DNA from: Ktedonospora formicarum | GTDB lineage: Bacteria; Chloroflexota; Ktedonobacteria; Ktedonobacterales; Ktedonobacteraceae | Direction: 5' to 3' | Length of the DNA: 64,000 nt | Assembly: GCF_016587355.1 (NCBI RefSeq) | Contig: NZ_BNJF01000001.1 | Location: forward strand, 248,001 to 312,000 | Program-made: the position numbers and the translations under genes | The notes under the pieces: model-generated | Told to the model about the DNA's origin: nothing | The model's input: the letters and a program-made list of their open reading frames with translations, nothing else | The model's database searches: none | Shown: piece after piece, positions 18,595 through 27,472 of the stretch | Layout: every line of letters begins with the position of its first letter | Numbering within the stretch: position 1 is the first letter of the stretch

Positions 18595-18887
18595 GATTGT
18601 AGATTCTGCCTTTCTAAAAGGAAAGCGTACATAGGGTGCTCTCTGCAAAATATCGAGCTACGGATATGTCCCTACAGAATACCCAGTTCCGCACAACAAC
18701 GCTGGAACCGATGCGACTTTTCTCACTAAGCTTCAGCATACTCTCCACAACTGCTCTTTAGCAAGACAGACAGACACATTCACTGTGCCACACATTGTGC
18801 CAGGGCATCCAGTTCGCCCCTGGCGGTTAGCTGAGTGGGCCTTGAGCTACGTAGGCACGAAGGTTTACCCGATAGCTGAAACAACGC
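18595..18887. other. Spacer between the dipeptidase and LacI genes
   Basis: No gene was seen. A weak hairpin GCCAGGG / CCCTGGC occurs near 18799-18825 without a T-tract. Confidence 0.4.
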
Positions 18888-19925
18888 TTAATCAGTGTGC
18901 TGGTTGCGCACCGAGTCACGCACGATCAGCTTTGTCGGTAGCGACCATTTTATCGGAAGCGTGGCTGACTCTTCGGGTGTGTCCTTCAGTTTGAGGAGCC
19001 GATCAAAGGCGACCTGCCCCATCATCTCGGCCGGTATTTGCACTGTAGTGAGCGCGGGACTCAAGACGCGCGTAATTTCAATATCGTCAAATCCGACAAT
19101 AGAGATATCACCAGGAATCGAGAGGCCCCGCTTGTGGATCGCCCGATACACGCCAACCGCTGTTTTATCGCTTACAGCGAAAATCGCGGTTGGCGGCTCA
19201 GGAAGGTCTAGCAGACGGAGCGTTTCCCCGTAGCCCTTCTCTTCTCCGCTCGAAATGCGTGGAGGGATAAGCTCTTGATCCGGACCCAGGCCCTCCTGCT
19301 GCATCGCTAACATATACCCTGCCAACCTCTCACTCAGCGTCCAGTACTTGGAAGGCCCTCGCACAAAACCAATACGCCGATGTCCTTTTTCCAGCAGATA
19401 TTGGGTCATCGTATAAGCCCCAGCAAAGTTGTCTGGTACGACAGCTGGTAGGCCTATTCCAGGGATATAGTGATCCACCATGACAACAGGTAAATGACTC
19501 TCAACGACTGCCTGCACGAGATTTCTATCGAGATCCCCCCCCCCCAGGATAATCATGCCAGCGGTTACCTCTGGTGTCCAATGATCCATATTCAGGCCAT
19601 CATCGGGATGTACAAACTCCAAAGCTATACGATAGCCCTCGCGTCTTGCTGCCGCCTCCAGACCAAGCAGGACGGTTTTGTTAAACGGGTCAGAGGTGGG
19701 AGCTATGGGCAAGCGTTCAATCAGGATTCCCACGGTCTTGGGAACCTTGACGCTTCGGCGTGGTAAACGTTGCTCATATCCCAGAGTGCGAGCGACTTCC
19801 AGAATATGTTGCCTGGTCGCAAGAGCAATACCTTTCCCCTCATTGAGTGCCAGCGATACCGTTCCAATTGAAACTCCTGCGGCTTCGGCGATATCGCGCA
19901 GTGTTACCGTACCTTCAGTTGCCAT
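18888..19925 (-). CDS. LacI-family transcriptional regulator
   Basis: A 345-residue LacI/GalR regulator. The N-terminal HTH has [21 protein letters not shown] with the hinge helix region after it. The periplasmic-binding-like sugar domain contains [34 protein letters not shown] and [20 protein letters not shown]. It is the last gene of the minus-strand sugar ABC operon (78 nt after the second permease) and very likely controls that operon and the divergent GH116 gene. AGGAGC precedes the ATG. Confidence 0.92.
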   Translation of the reverse strand: MATEGTVTLRDIAEAAGVSIGTVSLALNEGKGIALATRQHILEVARTLGYEQRLPRRSVKVPKTVGILIERLPIAPTSDPFNKTVLLGLEAAARREGYRIALEFVHPDDGLNMDHWTPEVTAGMIILGGGDLDRNLVQAVVESHLPVVMVDHYIPGIGLPAVVPDNFAGAYTMTQYLLEKGHRRIGFVRGPSKYWTLSERLAGYMLAMQQEGLGPDQELIPPRISSGEEKGYGETLRLLDLPEPPTAIFAVSDKTAVGVYRAIHKRGLSIPGDISIVGFDDIEITRVLSPALTTVQIPAEMMGQVAFDRLLKLKDTPEESATLPIKWSLPTKLIVRDSVRNQHTD

Positions 19926-20003
19926 GTTGTGTATTTGCTCCTAAAACTTTCTTTCCAGGCATATTACATGTTATCCCGATGCACAATTGTAGCACCTACT
20001 CCG

Positions 20004-20876
20004 CTATCTCTTCAATCCAGTTGTCGCTAAACTCTCTGTCAGGGCACGTTGCGTAAAGATGAAGAAGATCAGAATAGGCAAGAGCACCATAGAAATCGCG
20101 GCAAAAATTACCGCTGGCGATCCGCTGGCATACAGTCCCTGTAAGGCAACCAGACCAACGGGCAGCGTCATGTTCTCTGGCGAGGTCAGGAAGAGATTGG
20201 GCCAGAAGAAGTCATTCCAGATCGCCTGGAAGATCACGATTGCTAGCGCCGAAATCGTGGGCCACGAAAGCGGCACATAGATCCGAAAGAGAATATGCAG
20301 ATGGCCTGCTCCATCGAGCTTCGCCGCGTCGTCCAGTTCCTTTGGTATTGTCAGAAAGGCCTGGCGTAGCAGGAAGATTCCCAGCACATTGATAAGCGCA
20401 GGGAGAATGATCGCCGCGTGCGAGTCCATCAGTCCCAGGACGCGTATCAGGTAAAAGACGGGAATGACCGTCACCTGAGTAGGCACCATCAGCGCCGCCA
20501 GGAGGATAATAAAGAGCGTATCACGGCCACGGAACTTCAAGCGCGAGAAGGCATATGCCGCAAGCAAGCAGACAATAATTGAGCCAACAGTAACGAGACA
20601 CGAGATCTTAAGGCTGTTGAATACCAGCAGCCCGAACGGCATCAGTTTAAAGACCTCTCCAAAGTTTTCAAAAGTGATTCGTGTTGGAAGCCACGTGGGT
20701 GGTAACGCATAGGCCAGATCCGATGGCAAAATCGACGTGACCAGTACCCAGTAGAACGGTGCGAACATGAGCAGACCAATCAGAATCAATATGAGATTCA
20801 GAATCCAGCCTCCCACTCGGCGCGGGGTGATGTGGCTTTTCCTTTTTGTGGTTGCAAAAAACGACGTCACTGCCAT
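20004..20876 (-). CDS. Sugar ABC transporter permease (MalG/AraQ type)
   Basis: A 290-residue permease of the carbohydrate-uptake-1 family with about six membrane helices and the EAA loop (ELDDAAKLDGAGHLHILFRIYVPLSWP) that docks the ATPase. The N-terminus after a short basic tail (TTKRKSHITPRR) enters the first helix. It follows the other permease by 15 nt. No ATPase gene is in the locus, so a shared MsmK/UgpC-type ATPase encoded elsewhere is probably used. Confidence 0.93.
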   Translation of the reverse strand: MAVTSFFATTKRKSHITPRRVGGWILNLILILIGLLMFAPFYWVLVTSILPSDLAYALPPTWLPTRITFENFGEVFKLMPFGLLVFNSLKISCLVTVGSIIVCLLAAYAFSRLKFRGRDTLFIILLAALMVPTQVTVIPVFYLIRVLGLMDSHAAIILPALINVLGIFLLRQAFLTIPKELDDAAKLDGAGHLHILFRIYVPLSWPTISALAIVIFQAIWNDFFWPNLFLTSPENMTLPVGLVALQGLYASGSPAVIFAAISMVLLPILIFFIFTQRALTESLATTGLKR

Positions 20877-20891
20877 TGTTTCTTCCCCTTT

Positions 20892-21860
20892 CTAATCGTA
20901 ATTAACCCAGTAGCGACCTGCACGCATCTGAATGAGTGTCACCATCATAATGACCACAAAGACAACGAGCGCGATAGTCGAAGAGTATCCCATCTGGAAC
21001 GAGCGAAACCCGCTCTCGAAGATAAGCTGCACAATACTTCTGGTAGCGTTACCAGGACCTCCCTGCGTCATGATGTACATTGGCTCAAACACCTGGAACG
21101 CGCCAATAAAGGTCATGATGCTGGTGAAGAAGATTGTAGGCGACAGGAGAGGTACAATCACATGCCAGAAGCGTTGAAAAGTGCCCGCTCCGTCTATCCT
21201 CGCAGCCTCATGTAGATGCGCCGGAACGCCTTGCAAGCCAGCTAACAGGATAATAAAGGTGAAGCCCAATGTGCGCCAGAGATCAACAAAGATGATCGTG
21301 GGCATGGCCCATTGTGGCGATAAGAGCCAGTTAGGCGGTTGTATTCCTAACAGCTCAAAATAGTAGTTGATAAAGCCAAAGCTTGGGTCCAGTGCGAATT
21401 TCCACATTAGAGCAACTGAGGCCCATGACATAAGCATGGGAAAAAAGTATGCTGTGCGCAAAAAGTACTTCAATGGCGCGGGCATCGCGCGGTTGACGGC
21501 CAGAGCCAGCAAGAGACCGAGGCCGATATGGAGCACCATCGACCAGAAAGTGAAGATAAAGGTGTTGAGCAATGATTGGAGAAAGGCCTTATCCGTAAAG
21601 AGCTTGGCATAGTTCGCCAATCCGGCAAAAGTCGGAGCGGTCAGAATGTCCCATTTGTAAAAACTGATGACAATCGATGCAATGACTGGACCACCGATAA
21701 AGACGATGAAGAGAAAGAAGGCTGGGCTCAGGAAGAGATAGCCTACCAACGCTTCACGCTTTTCTCCAGGCGAACGCCGCTTTCTTCCTGCGCCACTAGA
21801 ACCTACAATGGCATGTGTCCCTGTTTGCCTTGTTGTATCCAGGTTTACCTGTGCACACAT
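20892..21860 (-). CDS. Sugar ABC transporter permease (MalF/UgpA type)
   Basis: A 322-residue permease with a soluble basic N-terminus of about 35 residues and six membrane helices. The EAA loop reads HLHEAARIDGAGTFQRFWHVIVPLLSP. The start ATG has GGGAGG 4-5 nt upstream. It pairs with the following permease to form the membrane channel for the sugar delivered by the upstream binding protein. Confidence 0.94.
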   Translation of the reverse strand: MCAQVNLDTTRQTGTHAIVGSSGAGRKRRSPGEKREALVGYLFLSPAFFLFIVFIGGPVIASIVISFYKWDILTAPTFAGLANYAKLFTDKAFLQSLLNTFIFTFWSMVLHIGLGLLLALAVNRAMPAPLKYFLRTAYFFPMLMSWASVALMWKFALDPSFGFINYYFELLGIQPPNWLLSPQWAMPTIIFVDLWRTLGFTFIILLAGLQGVPAHLHEAARIDGAGTFQRFWHVIVPLLSPTIFFTSIMTFIGAFQVFEPMYIMTQGGPGNATRSIVQLIFESGFRSFQMGYSSTIALVVFVVIMMVTLIQMRAGRYWVNYD

Positions 21861-21901
21861 GTTGCCTCCCTGGTATGAAAATTACATAACCTCTTTGTTC
21901 T

Positions 21902-23272
21902 CTACACAAGATTCTCTTGAATAACCTCGTTCAAATCTCTCAGCCCTTGCGCTACGTCCATGTTGCCCGTCAGGAGTTGCGCATAGGAATCTTCAATGGC
22001 TTTCTGTATAATGTTCCCTTTATCCGGCGAGGGAATCGGAGTTGAATAGTCCAGGGCCTCGTAGAGTTTCTCGCTTCCAGCAGGCGAGTTGGAGAGAAAG
22101 GCATCGCCCAGGGCAACCGATCTGCGCGGCGGCACAATCGTTCCCCCCTGCCTCGCGAAATATTCGCTCGCCTGTTTGGAGGTAATGAATTTCACAAAAG
22201 CCCAGGCTGCTTCCTTGTTTTGAGAAGATTTGAGGATGGGATAGGCATTCCAGCCAATGGGAGAGCCTTGCTGCGTTTTATGGGGCCAGGCGGCAATTTT
22301 GAGCTTCTTAATCATGTTGAGGCCCCGCATTGTTGTCACGGGCCAGCGACCTCCGCCAAACATTGCCAGTTTCCCCTGGCCCATCGCCGCGAAACTGTCG
22401 AAGACACCGCCCGGCAATGGACTAATCCCCTGAGCTATCAGTGAGCGCATAAACGTCGTGGCTTCAATTGCAGCGGGCGATGCTACAGTTGCTTGCGTCC
22501 AGTCAGCGTTTAGGGTACTTGCGCCATTTGTGAGCAACCAGGACATGATACCAGCGAAATACGCAGGAGGCACATAGATTCCATAGGTTTGCTTCGGCTT
22601 CGTCAGCGTTTTGGCGATCTCCAAGAATGCATCCCAGGTCCAGTTGTCTGTGGGATCGGCGATTCCTGCCTGGTGAAACATCTCGCTGTTGTACCATACG
22701 CACATGGTATTAAATTCGCCAGGTAGATAGTATGTCTTACCATCCGGTGATGATAATTTATTCCACTTGATGAGATTGGGATGGATGTCGCTGAAGAAGT
22801 CCGCCAATTCATCCTGGTCGCGCTCAATAAAGGCGTCGATATGTTGTACAAGACCCCGACTGGCGAAGAGGCGCTGCCCCTCTGTCGCGACTTGAATAAG
22901 GTCAAATGCCTCGCCACCCGCGATTTGAGTCGCGATGACGTCAAAGAACGCGGCCCAACTACTACTAGGAATACCTTTGGCCTTAAAAGTTACATCAGGA
23001 TACTTCGAACGGAACAGATTAAATAGCGCGTTCCAACTTGCCTGATCCTGGGCCGATCCCATATAGACCAGGGTAAGTTCACCCGATATCTTCGTACCTT
23101 TGGGCGCGGGCTTCGTGTCTTCCGCGACGACACTGGTCCCACATGCCGCCAGGAGTGAGGTCGTACCCAATGCTGTGAGGCTGGTATATCCAGCACGCTT
23201 GAGAAAATCTCGGCGCGATACATCTCTCCATCTTCCATGTTGAGAAAAGAGAGCGTATTTCTCGCTGTCCAT
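21902..23272 (-). CDS. Sugar-binding lipoprotein of ABC transporter (Tat signal)
   Basis: A 456-residue extracellular solute-binding protein, family 1. The N-terminus has a twin-arginine motif (SRRDFLKRAGY) followed by a lipobox ending LLAACG, so it is a Tat-exported lipoprotein tethered outside the membrane. The body has the family pattern (ELTLVYMGS, WNALFNLFRSKYPDVTF, YYLPGEFNTMCVWYNSEMF, MGQGKLAMFGGGRWP). ATG 23272 has AAGGAGG 4 nt upstream and is preferred over in-frame ATGs 24-30 nt further out. It is the first gene of the operon. Its likely ligand is an oligosaccharide or glycoside processed by the GH116 enzyme. Confidence 0.93.
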   Translation of the reverse strand: MDSEKYALFSQHGRWRDVSRRDFLKRAGYTSLTALGTTSLLAACGTSVVAEDTKPAPKGTKISGELTLVYMGSAQDQASWNALFNLFRSKYPDVTFKAKGIPSSSWAAFFDVIATQIAGGEAFDLIQVATEGQRLFASRGLVQHIDAFIERDQDELADFFSDIHPNLIKWNKLSSPDGKTYYLPGEFNTMCVWYNSEMFHQAGIADPTDNWTWDAFLEIAKTLTKPKQTYGIYVPPAYFAGIMSWLLTNGASTLNADWTQATVASPAAIEATTFMRSLIAQGISPLPGGVFDSFAAMGQGKLAMFGGGRWPVTTMRGLNMIKKLKIAAWPHKTQQGSPIGWNAYPILKSSQNKEAAWAFVKFITSKQASEYFARQGGTIVPPRRSVALGDAFLSNSPAGSEKLYEALDYSTPIPSPDKGNIIQKAIEDSYAQLLTGNMDVAQGLRDLNEVIQENLV

Positions 23273-23360
23273 AAGTCCTCCTTGGCTTTCTCTCATGGCC
23301 ATTCGTTGCCAGACAGACTCATTTGCGTTCAGCTTAACATCTTATGCTTAAAATTGTCAA

Positions 23361-23378
23361 TGTTTTTAACAAAAAACA
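23361..23378. promoter_or_regulatory. Candidate LacI operator in the divergent promoter
   Basis: Palindrome TGTTTTT-AACA-AAAAACA, about 90 bp upstream of the binding-protein start and inside the AT-rich divergent region. The odd-even symmetry and position fit a LacI-family site. No binding evidence exists. Confidence 0.45.
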
Positions 23379-23441
23379 ATTTAAAATATATTTAAAATAA
23401 AGTCTTTTTTTAGTTGAAAAACAAGATGTTCTATGGTAGGC

Positions 23442-23491
23442 TATAATTAGCCTTTGCGCGTAGCAATCAGGAGAATGTCCGATTGCTACGC
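23442..23491 (+). promoter_or_regulatory. GH116 promoter -10 and leader hairpin
   Basis: TATAAT (23442-23447) sits in the small palindrome GGCTATAATTAGCC. It is followed by a hairpin with perfect 11-bp arms (GCGTAGCAATC, 23458-23468; GATTGCTACGC, 23481-23491) that would form at the 5' end of the GH116 mRNA. The -35 box is poor, which suits an activated or derepressed promoter. Confidence 0.45.
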
Positions 23492-23605
23492 ACGCCCCTT
23501 ACCCAAGGCCCACACAGCGGGCTAGGGGTCCACCATGACAGAATGAAATGGTCCTGCCCCAAATGGGACTTGATAGCGTTTTGTATGACATAGTAAGGAG
23601 ATACA

Positions 23606-26269
23606 ATGACCGATCTTGTCTCAAAACCAACGCATCCAGAACAACGCCGAACTGGATATTTGTATAGAGGAGAAACTCTTCGTCACGTAGCGATGCCGCT
23701 AGGAGGAATCGGCTGCGGACAGATCGCCCTGGGAGGCGATGGAGGCTTGCGGCAATGGCAAATGGTCAATCAGATCAATCATCTGGGCTTTGTTCCCGAT
23801 AGCTTCTTCGCCATTCGTGCCACCTGTGGAGAACCACCCATCAATGAAGTGCGTATCTTGCAGTCGCGTGAGGTACTCAATCTTCCCACGGAGCAGACAC
23901 CACTGGTAAATGATAACGTTATTCCAGAGGACCAGCGAATGCTGCTCCAACGCTTCCCTGGTGTGACACGTACTACATTCACAGGCGCCTATCCTTTCGC
24001 TCGCATCGGCTATGAGGATGAACAGTTGCCAGTAGAGGTCGAGTTGGAGGCATATACACCCTTCGTTCCCCTGGACGCCGAAAAGAGTTCGCTCCCTGCA
24101 ATTCTCTTCTCCTTCAATGTGCGAAACCGCCTGCCATATGAGGTTCATGGAAACCTGGGCGCGACCCTGCAAAACGCCATCGGTTGGGATGGCCTGACTC
24201 CTATCTCCGGCAATCGCTGCTCTCTGTATGGTGGCAACGTCAACCGCGTGCATCGGCGTTCGCGCTACACATCGATTGTGATGGAGAATCCCTCACTGTC
24301 AGGAGATCATCCAGGCGCGGGGCAAATGGTCCTCTCATGCCTTACTCCCGGCACAATCACGTATGAGCGCTGGACAACGCCCGAGCAATTCATTCAATAT
24401 ATGCAGGGAAATCTTTTTTTTACTCAGGGGACGCGCTTTACACGCCAGCCGGTCAGTCAGAACAGCCCATTGGTGCCTGGCGGGTCCAGTCCTGCTGGAG
24501 AGACCTGCAATGGCGGGTTACTCACACCGTTCCGCCTAGCCCCTGGCGAAACGACCACTATTATCTTCATTATGAGCTGGCACTTCCCCAACCGCTATCT
24601 TAACTTCGATCAATTTGGGACACGGCGCGACTACGGCAAGAGTAAGTTCTGGCTCGGGAACGCCTACACGACACGCTTCGCCGATGCCCTGGAGGTAACG
24701 GAATATCTCATAGACAACCGCGCGAGTCTGGAAGATGCTTCGCGCCGCTGGTCTGAGGGCATCTTCCAATCAACACTGGACTCCTGGCTGGCGGAAGCAC
24801 TGGCTGCCCAGGGAATATTTATGCGTAGCCCGACAGTCTTCCAGACTGAGGATGGTCGCTTCTATGGTTTCGAAGGCTCGCTTGGCGCTTCGACCCAGAT
24901 GTGGAATGCCCTCTATGGTGGCTCCTGTCCTCTCAACTGTACCCATGTCTGGAACTACGAGATGGCGCTCTCTCGGCTCTTCCCCAGGCTTGAGCAGAGT
25001 ATGCGTGAAACTGACTTCGAGCATGCACAGTCCGCCGAAGGCTATATCCCTCATCGGACGGTACTGCCTCTGTACCTGCCTCAGTTCTGGAATGAGCCTA
25101 TCGGCGGTCCTACCAATCCGGCGCTTGATGGAATGCTTGGCACTATTCTCAAGACCTATCGGGAGGTGCGTCAAGGGGCCGGGGATGCCTGGCTTGATCG
25201 CCTCTGGCCGCGCGTGAAGATGCTTGTCCAGTATATCGTAGCGCACTGGGATGAAAATGATGATGGAGTTCTGGAAGGCGAGCAGCCCAATACCTACGAT
25301 ATCGCGTTCTATGGACCCAATATGTATATCGGCGCTCTCTGGCTGGCGGCGCTTCGAGCGACAGAGGAATTAGCAAAGCAACAGGGTGAAGCCTCCTTTG
25401 CGCGCGAGGTTCGTCAACGTTTTGAGCGTGGTAGTACTCGCTATGACGAATTGCTCTGGAATGGCGAATATTATATTCAGATCATCGATGACACCATGCC
25501 CCAGGCCGATCAGTTTGGCGAGGGCTGCCTGGCAGACCAGCTCTTCGGGCAATGGTGGGCACATATGCTGGACCTGGGCTATCTTCTCCCTGAGCAACAC
25601 GTCAAAACGACACTGCGCTCTATTGTACAATACAATGTGCGCCACGGTTTCCGCGACTTTGAACATCACTATCGCGTCTTCGCCAATGATGAGGATAGTG
25701 GCTTGCTTGTATGTACCTGGCCTCATGGTGGACGCCCGGAGATTCCGGTGCGCTACTGTGATGAGGTCTGGACCGGCATGGAGTACCAGGTGGGGGTCCA
25801 TTGTCTCTTCGAGGGACTTCATGATGAGGGACTGAGCATTCTTTCCGCCCTGCGTCAGCGCTATGATGGCACACACCGCAATCCCTATAATGAAGTTGAA
25901 TGTGGCGACCACTACGCCCGCGCGATGGCAGGTTGGTCCATGTTGGAGGCGCTCAGTGGCTTCACCTATCACGCGGTCAAGGGGCTGCTTTCCTTTGCGC
26001 CACGAGAAAGAGCCCCTGAATTCCGCGTTCCCTTCATCACCGGTTCCGGCTGGGGTACATTCGAGTGGACTGAAGACCACATTCGCCTCACATGTGCCTA
26101 TGGTAAAATTCACATCAGGCAGCTCTCACTGCCAGGCTGCCCAGCAAACGCCCGTGTCACGCTGGATGGCAAGCACATTCGCGTCGAAACGCGGCAAGAC
26201 GACAACCAGACCTTCGTCTTCGCCGAACCACTTGTACTACCTGCCGACTCCTGCCTGGAGATTGATTAA
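23606..26269 (+). CDS. GH116-family glycoside hydrolase (beta-glucosidase / GBA2-like)
   Basis: An 887-residue protein with the GH116 layout: an N-terminal beta-sandwich (PLGGIGCGQIALGGDGGLRQW) and a C-terminal (alpha/alpha)6 catalytic barrel from about residue 400. By comparison with what I recall of human GBA2 (LEGQEY and DQTYDGW motifs), the likely nucleophile is E423 in FYGFEGSLG and the likely acid/base is D565 in QPNTYDIAFYGPN. Also seen are CTHVWNYEMALSRLFP and CDEVWTGMEYQVG. There is no signal peptide, so it acts in the cytoplasm on glycosides imported by the divergent ABC transporter. The ATG follows AAGGAG. Confidence 0.9.
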   Translation: MTDLVSKPTHPEQRRTGYLYRGETLRHVAMPLGGIGCGQIALGGDGGLRQWQMVNQINHLGFVPDSFFAIRATCGEPPINEVRILQSREVLNLPTEQTPLVNDNVIPEDQRMLLQRFPGVTRTTFTGAYPFARIGYEDEQLPVEVELEAYTPFVPLDAEKSSLPAILFSFNVRNRLPYEVHGNLGATLQNAIGWDGLTPISGNRCSLYGGNVNRVHRRSRYTSIVMENPSLSGDHPGAGQMVLSCLTPGTITYERWTTPEQFIQYMQGNLFFTQGTRFTRQPVSQNSPLVPGGSSPAGETCNGGLLTPFRLAPGETTTIIFIMSWHFPNRYLNFDQFGTRRDYGKSKFWLGNAYTTRFADALEVTEYLIDNRASLEDASRRWSEGIFQSTLDSWLAEALAAQGIFMRSPTVFQTEDGRFYGFEGSLGASTQMWNALYGGSCPLNCTHVWNYEMALSRLFPRLEQSMRETDFEHAQSAEGYIPHRTVLPLYLPQFWNEPIGGPTNPALDGMLGTILKTYREVRQGAGDAWLDRLWPRVKMLVQYIVAHWDENDDGVLEGEQPNTYDIAFYGPNMYIGALWLAALRATEELAKQQGEASFAREVRQRFERGSTRYDELLWNGEYYIQIIDDTMPQADQFGEGCLADQLFGQWWAHMLDLGYLLPEQHVKTTLRSIVQYNVRHGFRDFEHHYRVFANDEDSGLLVCTWPHGGRPEIPVRYCDEVWTGMEYQVGVHCLFEGLHDEGLSILSALRQRYDGTHRNPYNEVECGDHYARAMAGWSMLEALSGFTYHAVKGLLSFAPRERAPEFRVPFITGSGWGTFEWTEDHIRLTCAYGKIHIRQLSLPGCPANARVTLDGKHIRVETRQDDNQTFVFAEPLVLPADSCLEID

Positions 26270-26297
26270 GTCCAATACGAGTCGTTTCCAGGCCGAT

Positions 26298-26359
26298 GAG
26301 GTAGGGGTGGTACGTGAAGCAATCGGGCGCCCGATTACTTCACGTACCACCCCTACCTC
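26298..26359. repeat. 62-nt near-perfect palindrome after the GH116 gene
   Basis: Arms starting GAGGTAGGGGTGGTACGTGA meet at a central 16-nt palindrome (26321-26336, AATCGGGCGCCCGATT), with a single mismatch pair. It lies 29 nt after the GH116 stop. No T-tract follows. It could end transcription, but its size and G/C symmetry look more like a dispersed REP-type element. Confidence 0.7.
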
Positions 26360-26869
26360 TTGAGCACTGTCAGAACAGGTGCAAAGTTGTTTTTTAAAAT
26401 CGTACACTCATACGTTTCTATGGAAGAGTGGCGGAGAAAGCCTTTTCACTGTATCACAGCGCTCTCAACCTCTGGGCTGGCATCTCGGGTTCACTCCAGT
26501 ACGTCGCATTCTTCCCCATGTCTGAAAGGGCAAGGGCACCTTGCGGCGGTTTCGGTGAATGGTGGGCCGCGCCAGATGAAACAATGCGGTCGAAACGACC
26601 GCAAGCACTCCAACCAGCAGAACCTGGGTATGTATGGGGTGGCGCATCCTGTCCTTCATCAGTCCCTACAGCCAGATCGATTGGTTTGGGATCGAACAAC
26701 CGCAATTGCATGATGCCAGCTACACAGTGCCTCCGGCGAGTGGGGCCAGTTCCAGAGTTTTCCAGTAGAGTAACCACGCAGAGAGGGCTAAGATCAAAGA
26801 GCGCGAGTTATCGAAGCATAAATTTCCATCCTTGAGTTAATTTATCACATCCTTCAGCGAGGATGGTAC
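26360..26869. other. Gene-poor stretch before the LLM fragment
   Basis: About 500 bases with overlapping small ORFs on both strands and no recognisable family. The 5' end of the LLM gene seems already lost here: a shifted frame reads SFSEDG just before WYMPAESRF. Confidence 0.4.
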
Positions 26870-27176
26870 ATGCCAGCCGAGTCACGCTTTCTCGATTCAC
26901 TGGTCGCACTTGCCTACGTAGCCGCATCTACCAGCACACTGAAGCTAGCAACTGGTGTGCTTATTCTCTCGCAGCATCATCTACTCGTGCTGGCAAAAGC
27001 CATTGCCAGTCTGGATCACATCTCTGGCGGACGTGTCCTGGTAGGCTTTGGCGTTGGCTACCTTCAACCAGAGTTTCGAGCACTAGGGGTTCCCTTTGAG
27101 GATCGTGGCATCCGCACTGAGGAGTACCTGGAAGCCATGCTAGCCATCTGGAGCCAGGATAAGCCTCATATGATGG
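26870..27176 (+). pseudogene. LLM-class (luciferase-like, F420-dependent type) oxidoreductase, N-terminal part
   Basis: MPAESRFLDSLVALAYVAAS, LKLATGVLILSQHHLLVLAK, ISGGRVLVGFGVGYLQPEF and GIRTEEYLEAMLAIWSQDKP are typical of LLM-class flavin/F420 oxidoreductases, covering roughly residues 50-150 of a 290-residue family. The first 50 residues are missing or frameshifted. The frame runs straight into a quinone-oxidoreductase tail in another frame. The matching C-terminal part is at 32659-33142. Confidence 0.8.
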
Positions 27177-27236
27177 ACACAATATCTCCCTAAAGGAGAT
27201 GTCGTCATTTCTGTGCAACAGAACAAGCGCACCTGA
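27177..27236 (+). pseudogene. Tail of a second quinone-oxidoreductase copy
   Basis: From 27192 the frame reads KGDVVISVQQNKRT-stop. The intact quinone oxidoreductase downstream ends [14 protein letters not shown]. The last 45 nt differ at only 5 positions by eye. Homology fades into the LLM fragment near 27177, so this is a recombination junction. Confidence 0.75.
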
Positions 27237-27472
27237 TGCGCTATTTTCCCAGGACAATCGTCTCAATGCTCATGCCTAATGCGTGACGCTGCAGATTACC
27301 CAAACTTTAGGGCAATCCGCGTGATGATCCAGGATCTGGGAAAAACGCTCTAGATCTGGTATACTGCCTCTGGGATTTGCCAATGGCGTTCGCGCATCTC
27401 AGATTAGCTTTTCGTGAGAAAGCTCCGCAGGCCACTCGTGTAGAAGAATGCTGATGCGATCATCAGCAACAG
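27237..27472. other. Upstream region of the LuxR/MalT gene
   Basis: No gene was seen and no strong promoter motif is evident. Confidence 0.35.

Noticed and set aside
25370..26113. 247-codon minus-strand ORF inside GH116
   Set aside because: Coding shadow of a well-supported GH116 gene.
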